A DNA stretch of 5,764 nucleotides from Verrucomicrobiota bacterium (GTDB taxonomy: Bacteria > Verrucomicrobiota > Lentisphaeria > Oligosphaerales > JAFGRS01): positions 1 through 5,764 of the forward strand of contig JAGVUW010000465.1 of assembly GCA_019136035.1 (NCBI GenBank), given 5' to 3'. Shown one piece after another: positions 1-5,199 of this stretch. Position 1 is the first letter of the stretch; each line of letters starts with the position of its first letter. Below the pieces are notes generated by a model. That model worked only from the letters and a program-made list of their open reading frames with translations. It did no database searches and was not told the origin of the DNA. The translations under genes and the position numbers were made by a program.

Positions 1-1471
1 CACCCTCGCCGTGGAGGGTCAGCGATGGCGTCTTCTCCAGGATGGTGATCGGCCTGCCGGCGAGGTGCCGGGGCAGGGTGACGATCTTGTTGTCGAGTGT
101 CTTGTGCACATCGATATAGACGACGTCCGAATCCGCCTGGCGGTGGTGGATGAAGAGGGTGGCATCGGGCTCGCGCTGGGGATCGAAGTACTGCCGGAAG
201 GCGAGGACGCGCCGTTCGGTTCCCGCCGGGGGGGCCTTCAGCGTGAGGCAGTACGGGTACATCTTGTGGCTGGAGTACAGGTGGTAGACGACATCGCGTT
301 CGGCGCCCAGCCGGGCCTTCGCGGTGCATCCGTGGAAGAGCGAGTAGCCGAGGGCGATGCCGACGCGGCGCTCGGTGTCGCCGGCGATTCTGACGAAGCG
401 GTCCGGCAGGTCGGCGGGGTCCAGGCAGTGTTCCCGCGTCAGGTTGAGGCTGGCCGGCATGACGGCAGGCAGGCGGTCGATGGCGGCAAAGCCGACGTCG
501 AAGGAGACTTTCTCGGGCCCGGCCGGGGGTGTGGTGAACGGCTTGAGCTTGGGGATGTAGCACTCGATGTGCGGGCAGCGGGTGATCGACCCGGCCCAGC
601 CGAACATGACGCCGAGGGCCTTGAACGAGGCCATGGGCCGGTGAAGCCGGTACGTCTGGTCCAGAGTGCACGCTCCATGGGGCTGGAAGCGGAAGAGGGT
701 CTCGACCGAGAAGAGGCTCTCGAGGGCGGGATCGCGGACGTCACAGGCCTTCCCGGGATTCTGCACGGTCCGGGCAACCAGCGACTCCGGCAGGATGACG
801 TCGTAGGCATAGCGGTGGTCGACGAAGGCGCAATCGACCTCGCGACCATCGTCCTTAAGGGGCGTGTGGCCGTCCACGAGAATGTCGTCGGCAGTGGCGC
901 GGGTGCCCGGCCAGAGCTGCGTGGTGGTGGCGGTCTCGACGTGCAGTTCGCGGCCGTCGGGTCTGAACAGCCTGCCGTCCGGCGGAAGGCGGGTGAACGC
1001 CGGGGTGCCGGGCGGCACGCCGGCGGGGTGGATCAGGAGGCCGTTCGCGTCGATGACCCGCATGATGGCGAAGCGGTTGCCGGCATGGTCGGTCAGGAGG
1101 GTCCCCGTTGCGCCTGGGGGCAGACCGTGGTCCGGCGCGGTGAGTTGCTGGGCGTAGCAGGAGGCGTGGTTGCCGCCCAGGGTACCGTAGGGGCTGATCG
1201 GGAAGGCCGGCAGTTCGTCGCCGCCCGCATGGATGCGTTCGCCTGTGGCATAGTCAGCCAGGGGGCTGCCCTTTGGCACCAGATACGCCTCCTCGTTGGG
1301 CTGGCTGTTGCCGCCGCTCCGGTGGCTGCGGATGATGATGTCACGCTGCGTCGAGAAGGCGCTGCGCACCAGGAAGCCCTGGCCCTGGCGGAGCACGGTG
1401 ATCCCTTCGTCATGGGCAGCACAGGCAGCCATGGTGACTCCCCAGAGGCAGAGAACGGCCATAGGTATCAT
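1..1471 (-). CDS. Large secreted protein of unknown function, C-terminus cut by window edge
   Basis: An uninterrupted minus-strand frame of 490 codons begins at ATG 1471 and runs off the left edge without a stop. The N-terminus looks like an export signal: hydrophobic MAVLCLWGVTMAACAA (residues 4-19), then HDEG. Cleavage after ACA or CAA is plausible. Cys17 in MAAC is a weak lipobox, so a lipoprotein is possible. The mature part has no membrane segment and reads like a soluble, beta-rich protein. Notable patches are GTLGGNHASCY (residues 96-106), a nearby DHG (114-116), and a terminal VLAFRQYFDP followed by TLFIHH and VVYIDVH. I do not recognise a named family, and no catalytic motif is evident. 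I chose the first ATG because GGAGG lies 11 nt upstream; Met4 is the alternative. A near-consensus promoter at 1621-1650 suggests independent transcription. A 518-codon open frame on the other strand is antisense shadow: this frame has the signal peptide, the promoter and natural protein composition. Confidence 0.8.
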   Translation of the reverse strand, partial: MIPMAVLCLWGVTMAACAAHDEGITVLRQGQGFLVRSAFSTQRDIIIRSHRSGGNSQPNEEAYLVPKGSPLADYATGERIHAGGDELPAFPISPYGTLGGNHASCYAQQLTAPDHGLPPGATGTLLTDHAGNRFAIMRVIDANGLLIHPAGVPPGTPAFTRLPPDGRLFRPDGRELHVETATTTQLWPGTRATADDILVDGHTPLKDDGREVDCAFVDHRYAYDVILPESLVARTVQNPGKACDVRDPALESLFSVETLFRFQPHGACTLDQTYRLHRPMASFKALGVMFGWAGSITRCPHIECYIPKLKPFTTPPAGPEKVSFDVGFAAIDRLPAVMPASLNLTREHCLDPADLPDRFVRIAGDTERRVGIALGYSLFHGCTAKARLGAERDVVYHLYSSHKMYPYCLTLKAPPAGTERRVLAFRQYFDPQREPDATLFIHHRQADSDVVYIDVHKTLDNKIVTLPRHLAGRPITILEKTPSLTLHGEG

Positions 1472-1620
1472 CGGCTCAGGACCCTCCGACTCGCCTTCCG
1501 GCGAGCTGGCCCGCCAGGCGGCCCGGCGTCTGTGACAGCATCCCCATGTCTGCGATGGCCATGGTGACTGTCCCTCGGCCGTCGCGGCAGGCCCCCGCCG
1601 CCCGCGGCCTGGCGCCGCTC

Positions 1621-1650
1621 AGCATAGCCCCCCGCCGGGCGGCCTGTCAA
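1621..1650 (-). promoter_or_regulatory. Sigma-70-type promoter for the secreted-protein gene
   Basis: On the minus strand a perfect -35 TTGACA (1650-1645) is followed by an 18-nt spacer and a -10 TATGCT (1626-1621). It lies 38 bp past the stop codon of the URO-D-like gene. It points at the gene starting at 1471, giving a leader of about 140 nt. The match is strong for such GC-rich DNA. No operator or riboswitch was recognised in the leader. Confidence 0.7.
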
Positions 1651-1688
1651 GCCCGTGCCGCTGGTCTCCATGCGCCGGAGTCCGCGGG

Positions 1689-2738
1689 CTACCGCGACTC
1701 GAGGCACCTCAGGACTGCCGCCATCGCTGGCGCGCCGCCGGAGGGGACCTCCTCGCTGACCATGAGGCAGAAACGGCTCGGTCCGGCGTCGGTGACGACG
1801 CGGCGGAGGTCCCGTTCGAGCTGGTCGCGCGGGCGGTCGTACCAGCCGAGATTCGGGTGGATCCAGAGGAACTTGTCGGGCCAGAAGGCCCGGGCTTCGG
1901 CGACGGTCAGGTCCCCCTCCGGGGGTTCGGTGAAGGAGTCCAGGCCGTCGATGTCGAGCGCGGCGATGTCCTCGGCGATGCTGCGCAGCTTGCCGTCGTA
2001 GTGGACGAGCAGGCGCTTGCCGGCGGCCCCGAGGATGTCGAGGATATCGCGGTAGATGGGTACGAGGTGCCGGCGGTAGAGTCCCGGGCCCATGGTCTCG
2101 ATCGAGAGGTTCTCCCAGAGCTTGATCTGTCGGGCCGGTCCGCGCGCCGCGCAGCGGACCTCGTCGAGCGTGATCGCGGTCATCACCTCGAGGAGGTCGA
2201 GCATCGCCGGCTCGTCGGTGGCGACGTCGAGCGACCAGCGCTCCAGGCCGACCCAGTCGATCTGGAGGACCATCAGCGGCGTGCGGCCATTGCCGAGCCC
2301 CTGGATCTGGCCCAGGGTGATGCCGCCGTCGCCGACCGCAGCTTCCGCGGCCTCGAACGCCGCGGCATCCGGCAGGACCTCGACGCCCTCGAGTGCCCGG
2401 CACATCAGGCGGTAGTCGTCGGGCGTCTTGATGAAGTGCTCCTGGCGCCACTCGCCGAGGTACCACTCATGCAGCTCGCCCCGGTCGGTCACCAGGGTCA
2501 CATCGCGCCGCACGAGGCCATGGGCCTCGGAGGTGGTCTCGATGCGCTCGAAGCCCGGGCAGTGCAGCCGGATGACATTGGCATGCTGGATCTGGCCGAG
2601 ACCCATGGCGAACAGCTCGGACCACGCCACAGCCGGGCGGTGCTGCACGAACCAGTCGTACACCGCGTACACCGGCTGTCGGACCGGCGCGCCCATGAGG
2701 GCCGCCTCGAAGCGCTGTCGGATGGTCTCGGGCGCCAT
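1689..2738 (-). CDS. Uroporphyrinogen decarboxylase-like (URO-D superfamily) protein
   Basis: The 349-residue protein has the length and layout of the URO-D/corrinoid methyltransferase TIM-barrel superfamily. The C-terminal half is most telling: LLVHYDGKLRSIAEDIAALD (residues 243-262), then GLDSFTEPPEGDLTVAEARA, then KFLWIHPNLGW. This resembles the H-x-DG-x-L, Gly-Asp-Asp and E-x-P-x-GD pattern of these proteins. The heme enzyme's N-terminal RQAGRY-type signature is absent; the matching place reads RQPVYAVYDWFVQ. True uroporphyrinogen decarboxylation is therefore unlikely. The H-x-C zinc site of MtaA-type methyltransferases also reads H246-Y-D, so methyl transfer by that mechanism is doubtful. 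Many such paralogs of unknown substrate occur in Lentisphaerae and Planctomycetes (recalled, not searched). No signal peptide is visible, so it is probably cytoplasmic. The ATG at 2738 has a GAGGGA about 9 nt upstream, and MAPETIRQRFEAALMG is a normal family start. No corrinoid protein gene is adjacent. Confidence 0.88.
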   Translation of the reverse strand: MAPETIRQRFEAALMGAPVRQPVYAVYDWFVQHRPAVAWSELFAMGLGQIQHANVIRLHCPGFERIETTSEAHGLVRRDVTLVTDRGELHEWYLGEWRQEHFIKTPDDYRLMCRALEGVEVLPDAAAFEAAEAAVGDGGITLGQIQGLGNGRTPLMVLQIDWVGLERWSLDVATDEPAMLDLLEVMTAITLDEVRCAARGPARQIKLWENLSIETMGPGLYRRHLVPIYRDILDILGAAGKRLLVHYDGKLRSIAEDIAALDIDGLDSFTEPPEGDLTVAEARAFWPDKFLWIHPNLGWYDRPRDQLERDLRRVVTDAGPSRFCLMVSEEVPSGGAPAMAAVLRCLESR

Positions 2739-2943
2739 GCCAAAGGGTCCCTCGCGTTGCGCGCGCAGCTCTGTCGCAGGCCTTCAGCCTGCAGTGTGAG
2801 ATGGCCGGCTTCCCAGGGCGATGGCCCTGGGCTGACGGGTCATGCTCTCTCAGGAAGCCAGACCGTCGCCCCGCCCGCGGCGGCTCGGTCGTGTCGGCGG
2901 CGTCAAGGCCAATGCAGGCCCAGGCCGGCACTGACGGGGTCGA
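2739..2943. repeat. Intergenic spacer with two strong hairpins upstream of the URO-D-like gene
   Basis: This 205-bp non-coding gap holds two hairpins. GCAGGC-cttca-GCCTGC lies at 2776-2792 (6-bp stem, 5-nt loop). CCCAGGGC-gatg-GCCCTGGG lies at 2812-2831 (8-bp stem, 4-nt loop). Neither is followed by a T-tract on either strand, so they are not classical intrinsic terminators. They would be transcribed as part of the 5' leader of the gene at 2738. A dispersed intergenic repeat is the favoured reading. The first hairpin shares its architecture with the units at 5660-5676 and 5737-5752. I see no convincing promoter in the gap. Confidence 0.6.
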
Positions 2944-3153
2944 TCACGCCTCCTTCGACGGCGCCGCCGGCGGCGTCATCAGGACGGCGTCCTTAAGGAG
3001 GCGGCAGAATTCCTTCTTGGTGACGTGGTGGTGCTCGCCCTCCTTGTCGGTGGGGCTCCTCATCGTCTTGTAGTCCACGCTCAGGCGCTCCAGGCTCACG
3101 ATACGGAGGTAGCGCTCGCCCTGCTTCCAGATCTGGTTCTGCTGCAGTCTCAT
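2944..3153 (-). CDS. Small basic protein of unknown function
   Basis: A minus-strand frame of about 69 residues. It is rich in Lys, Arg and Gln, with a central HHHVTKKEFCRLLKDAVLM. The pattern IWKQGERYLRIVSLERLSVDYK suggests short beta strands followed by a C-terminal helix. There is no signal peptide or membrane segment. Tandem ATGs sit at 3156 and 3153. The AAAGGA upstream is only about 1 nt from the first ATG and 4 nt from the second, so I prefer 3153; the 3156 start would add one Met. Composition is that of a real protein (varied, few Arg-Pro-Ala runs), unlike overlapping frames. I have an unverified impression of similar short proteins in Verrucomicrobia and Lentisphaerae, with no known function. 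The tail after MTPP (PPAAPSKEA) looks disordered. The gene stands alone, 205 bp upstream of the URO-D-like gene and in the same direction, so cotranscription is possible. Confidence 0.6.
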   Translation of the reverse strand: MRLQQNQIWKQGERYLRIVSLERLSVDYKTMRSPTDKEGEHHHVTKKEFCRLLKDAVLMTPPAAPSKEA

Positions 3154-3156
3154 CAT

Positions 3157-3555
3157 GTCCTTTCGGTACCGGCGGCGCCGATGGGTCCAGCGGCGCCTGT
3201 CTTACGATAGCCGGTGGAGGCCGCACGCGCCCGCGGGAGTGGCTCCGGAGGGTCCATCCGAAGCACGATCGACCGCGGAGGCCCCGCGTGCCCGCGGGAG
3301 CGGCTCCATGTGGAGGCGCCGGGAAACGGCGTTACTCCACGCGCCCCAGCACCGTGCTCAACGCCACCATCACCCGCCGAGGTACGAGGTCGGGTGAATG
3401 GACTGGTTGGAACTCCCCTTCTTGTTCTCCCGCAGAGGCGCAGAGGCGCTGAGGGTCATTCTTCGAGCCCATTCACGCAACGGGTGATCCCGCCCTTCAT
3501 CACGTCTCCCCCGAAGTTCAGCAGGTGTCACCCGCTCCACCGACTCGACCCAATC
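3157..3555. other. Gene-free stretch with degenerate GC-rich repeats
   Basis: This stretch of about 400 bp separates the minus-strand small gene from the plus-strand HsdR remnant. It contains an imperfect 31-bp direct repeat (3216-3246 and 3277-3307) and a short internally repetitive GCAGAGGCGCAGAGGCGC at about 3432-3449. The plus-strand open frame that continues upstream from the HsdR remnant to 3214 does not look like protein. I found no RNA gene or convincing promoter here. Confidence 0.5.
3216..3307. repeat. Imperfect 31-bp direct repeat, two copies
   Basis: Copies at 3216-3246 and 3277-3307 match at 27 of 31 positions. Both begin GGAGGCC and end with CCCGCGGGAG-y-GGCTCC. They are offset by 61 bp, with unrelated sequence between. 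Two copies do not make a CRISPR array. A dispersed intergenic repeat or a local duplication is more likely. Confidence 0.6.
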
Positions 3556-3924
3556 TCGGACGGCGGCACCGGCGACGTGCGCGAAGACGAGCGGACCCCG
3601 CTTTCCCAGATCATCAGTTACATGAATGAGGAGTTCGGCACGGACTTCACCGACGCGGACAAGGTCCGGTACTTTGCCGAAGACATGGAACGTCGCATCA
3701 TGGGCACGGACGGATTCGAGCAGGCCATGGACCCGGGAGTGAACCCGTCGCAGGAGGACAGGCGTCTGATCTTCCGCACCTTCTACGAAGACGTGCTGGA
3801 GGATATGATTGACGGGCACACGGAGATCTACAAGAAGCTGGTAACCGACGACGGCTTCGCCAGCGTCTTCCAGGTGGCGATGTTCAGGAAAGTCCTGGAG
3901 GAACTTGCCCGCCGGAGCGCGTGA
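3556..3924 (+). pseudogene. hsdR: Orphan C-terminal remnant of type I restriction enzyme subunit R
   Basis: About 120 codons end at TGA 3922-3924. They read like the C-terminal helical region of HsdR, the motor and nuclease subunit of type I restriction-modification systems. Key stretches are PLSQIISYMNEEFGTDFTDA, then ADKVRYFAEDM, and near the end FQVAMFRKVLEELARRSA. The LS-x-II-x-x-x-N-x-x-FGTDFT-x-AD pattern is characteristic of this domain. A full HsdR is roughly 800-1,100 residues; the nuclease and DEAD-box helicase regions are absent, and no hsdM or hsdS lies in the window. The same frame stays open upstream to an ATG at 3214, but that part shows no HsdR similarity, so the remnant probably begins near 3556. 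It is likely non-functional. An expressed short peptide from GTG 3577 or ATG 3622 cannot be excluded, but no good ribosome-binding site is obvious. It is the only supported plus-strand coding segment. Confidence 0.75.
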
Positions 3925-4198
3925 CCGCACCTGCGGACGAACTCAATCCCCAGCGGTTTCCCAGAAAGCACCGCTCGTGCCAAGTGCCTTGCCACCCCGT
4001 TCTGCCCACGATTACATGACCCTGGAAGAACGGGCGGCGCTGCCGGCCTTGCGGGTAGCCGCTGGCGGCGCCAGCCCCCGGCGGGCGGCCAGCGGCGAGA
4101 CGCCTGTGCCACTCTCTGGGCGGGCGGCCACCGGCGAGACGCCTGTGAAACTGTTGCGGAACTGTCCACTCCGCTCGACTGGGCTGTGTGGTTCCGGC
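3925..4198. other. Non-coding stretch between convergent HsdR remnant and membrane gene
   Basis: This 274-bp region holds the 39-bp-period repeat described separately. It also has a short perfect hairpin at 4061-4075, GCTGGC-ggc-GCCAGC. No T-rich intrinsic terminator is visible, although the genes on either side converge here. The plus-strand open frame crossing it and the membrane gene is a shadow. Confidence 0.5.
4081..4148. repeat. 28-bp repeat, two near-identical copies at 39-bp period
   Basis: GCGGGCGGCCAGCGGCGAGA followed by CGCCTGTG lies at 4081-4108. It recurs at 4120-4147 with a single change (AGCGG to ACCGG). A more degenerate relative, beginning GCGGGTAGCC, may lie at 4051-4076. 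The 39-bp period is a multiple of three, so the repeat also translates periodically (GETPV on plus, TGVSP on minus). It lies outside any credible gene. It is best read as a dispersed intergenic repeat. Confidence 0.65.
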
Positions 4199-4573
4199 CT
4201 ACCCGCCCAGCCTCTGGATCATTCCCGTCAGTGGCAGGAAGAGAGCGATCACATAGACCACGAACGTCATGACACTCAGCAACGCCACGGCGACCTGAAA
4301 CCCCCGGCAGAACCGTGGAGAGCCTGCGGCGAGATGCACGACCAAGAGCAGAACGACTCCTGCCGCCATGATGCCGATGTACGCAATCGGTGGAACGGCG
4401 CAGAAGAGCCGGGTCAGCAGTGGCAGCGTCTCCCCAGGCAGCATCTCGTCGTACATACGCATGGACTTCGGCAGGGAGTACAGGATGCTGGCGATGAGAG
4501 TGACGAACACCAGAAGGCTGGCGATCACCCCCCCCTTGTTCTTGCTTCCTGCGCGTTGTCCACCGGGATTCAT
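4199..4573 (-). CDS. Small three-helix integral membrane protein, unknown function
   Basis: The 124-residue protein has three clear hydrophobic helices. The first is VIASLLVFVTLIASILYS (about residues 16-33). The second is VPPIAYIGIMAAGVVLLLVV (about 60-79). The third is VALLSVMTFVVYVIALFLPL (about 95-114). A basic N-terminus (MNPGGQRAGSKNKGG) probably stays in the cytoplasm. Between helices 1 and 2 lies MYDEMLPGETLPLLTRLF. This resembles the ELP-x-x-T segment before a membrane helix in type II secretion F proteins (GspF/PulF), but the protein is far too short to be one. The homology is speculative. I start at ATG 4573 because GAGGG lies 5 nt upstream. An upstream in-frame ATG at 4615 would add 14 residues without a comparable site. 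The nearest upstream gene debris is the transposase remnant, so there is no informative operon context. Confidence 0.75.
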   Translation of the reverse strand: MNPGGQRAGSKNKGGVIASLLVFVTLIASILYSLPKSMRMYDEMLPGETLPLLTRLFCAVPPIAYIGIMAAGVVLLLVVHLAAGSPRFCRGFQVAVALLSVMTFVVYVIALFLPLTGMIQRLGG

Positions 4574-4645
4574 GGCTTCCCTCAGCCAGCAGGCCACACT
4601 TGCCCACCCGTCCACTGAATGGGTGCGTTGGCACTGCGCGATATT

Positions 4646-4680
4646 TGTGGACCGCTTAAGTCCCTGATATGAGTGGACCG
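4646..4680. repeat. Possible IS end: short repeated GTGGACCG motif
   Basis: GTGGACCG occurs at 4647-4654 and 4673-4680, 26 bp apart. It lies just beyond the 3' end of the transposase remnant. A GTCCAC in the opposite orientation is at 4610-4615. Terminal repeats built on TGTGGAC or TGTCCAC are common in IS3-family elements (recalled). One of these may therefore be the surviving right end. No partner end is visible because the other half of the element is missing. Confidence 0.3.
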
Positions 4681-4711
4681 GGCACAGGAGCCAGTACCGA
4701 CCATACAGCGT

Positions 4712-4912
4712 TCAGGCGACGCTTTCCAGGCCCTCCTTGTAGACAGTGTTGGGGTAGCGGTAGCCGAGCGACGAGTGAGGCCGGTCGCCGTTGTAGTAGA
4801 TGAAGTATCGGTTCACGGCCTTTCGCAGTTCGGCGAGGGTCGCAGCCTGCACGTGCTTCAGCCCTTCGTACTTCAGGGAATACCAGAGGTTCTCCACCTG
4901 CCCGTTGTCGGC
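4712..4912 (-). pseudogene. C-terminal fragment of IS3-family transposase (OrfB, DDE integrase core)
   Basis: About 66 codons end at TGA 4714-4712 and encode the last part of an IS3-type OrfB transposase. Visible signatures are DNGQVENLWYSLKYEGL, carrying the DN-x-x-x-E-x-x-x-x-x-LK motif whose Glu is the third DDE catalytic residue, and YFIYYNGDRPHSSLGYRYPN, the classic YYN-x-x-RPH-x-x-LGY tail. Full OrfB is about 270-300 residues. The two catalytic Asp residues, the N-terminal region and OrfA are missing. Upstream of the DN motif the frame becomes Ser/Thr/Arg/Pro-rich shadow, because another gene fragment begins there in a different frame. The remnant is inactive. It is flanked below by a possible IS end (4646-4680). 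Confidence 0.85.
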
Positions 4913-4917
4913 AGGTG
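4895..4917. repeat. 8-bp inverted repeat at the junction of two gene fragments
   Basis: CACCTGCC (4895-4902) and GGCAGGTG (4910-4917) are perfect inverted copies around a 7-nt loop. The pair spans the point where transposase similarity begins (Asp of DNGQ at 4909-4907) and pseudopilin-like similarity ends. Confidence 0.7.
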
Positions 4918-5093
4918 AAGGCACAGCCGCTGTGGACGGCGACCTTCCTGAGCAGGGCCTGGGACTCGTCCTGGATGTGGGGCCAGTCAGGGTCATCCTC
5001 GGTGTAGAAGGTCGGGTCCGAGTAGAGCGTGTCCGGGAAGATGAACATGTGCAGGTGGAGCACAGGAACCCGGTCTTCACGGCGCGCCTCCGG
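4913..5093 (-). pseudogene. Fragment resembling the C-terminal region of a DUF1559 (H-X9-DG) pseudopilin
   Basis: In a minus-strand frame shifted by one from the transposase remnant, about 60 codons read VPVLHLHMFIFPDTLYSDPT, then FYTEDDPDWPHIQDESQALL, then RKVAVHSG. I read this as the stretch just before the H-S-G-G-A-N...DGH signature that ends DUF1559 prepilin-like proteins, which are abundant in Planctomycetes and Lentisphaerae. The resemblance stops after HSG, where the sequence runs into the transposase fragment. The N-terminal methylation and prepilin signal are absent. An ATG at 5111 lies inside the ssrA terminator and is probably fortuitous. Family assignment rests on pattern memory, so moderate confidence; that it is protein-like sequence ending abruptly is firmer. 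Confidence 0.5.
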
Positions 5094-5128
5094 CCAAAAA
5101 GTGCTCCTCACTGAGGAGCACTTTTTGG
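5094..5128 (-). terminator. Bidirectional intrinsic terminator downstream of ssrA
   Basis: Two perfect 17-bp inverted arms (5094-5110 and 5112-5128) surround a single base. The core GTGCTCCTCA/TGAGGAGCAC is flanked by A5 and T5, so the transcript has a GC-rich stem followed by a U-tract on either strand. On the minus strand it lies about 70 nt past the tmRNA CCA end and probably terminates ssrA. On the plus strand it would stop read-through towards ssrA. Confidence 0.85.
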
Positions 5129-5199
5129 GCGAAGGCCCTTGGCGGAGGCGCTACAGGAATGCGTAACGCGCTATGCACTAGCATGTTACGGCGGTTTTT

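Noticed and set aside
11..1567. 518-codon open frame on the plus strand
   Set aside because: It is antisense to the secreted-protein gene, is rich in Gly, Val, Asp and Arg without domain signatures, and arises from codon bias. The minus frame has a signal peptide, a ribosome-binding site and a promoter.
1468..2466. 332-codon minus-strand open frame
   Set aside because: It is an Arg/Pro/Gly-rich out-of-frame shadow of the URO-D-like gene.
2467..2931. 154-codon minus-strand open frame across the hairpin spacer
   Set aside because: Half lies in hairpin repeats and half is an out-of-frame shadow of the URO-D-like N-terminus.
1857..2996. 379-codon plus-strand open frame
   Set aside because: It is antisense to the URO-D-like gene, whose family match on the minus strand is clear; it then runs through repeat sequence.
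3432..3449. GCAGAGGCGCAGAGGCGC as a microsatellite or functional repeat
   Set aside because: It is short, with two units only. Similar strings are frequent in bacterial intergenic DNA, so it was noted but not given a separate claim.
3214..3555. N-terminal extension of the HsdR remnant frame
   Set aside because: The frame is open but has no HsdR-like sequence and includes the 31-bp repeats.
4051..4148. CRISPR array
   Set aside because: There are only two good repeat copies with an 11-bp gap between them, and no cas genes; the spacers are far too short.
3828..4634. Long open frames on both strands across 3828-4634
   Set aside because: They overlap the HsdR remnant and the three-helix membrane gene out of frame; their apparent periodicity comes from the 39-bp repeat.
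4656..5111. 151-codon minus-strand frame as one intact gene
   Set aside because: Only its first two-fifths are protein-like; the rest is the transposase remnant read in the wrong frame.
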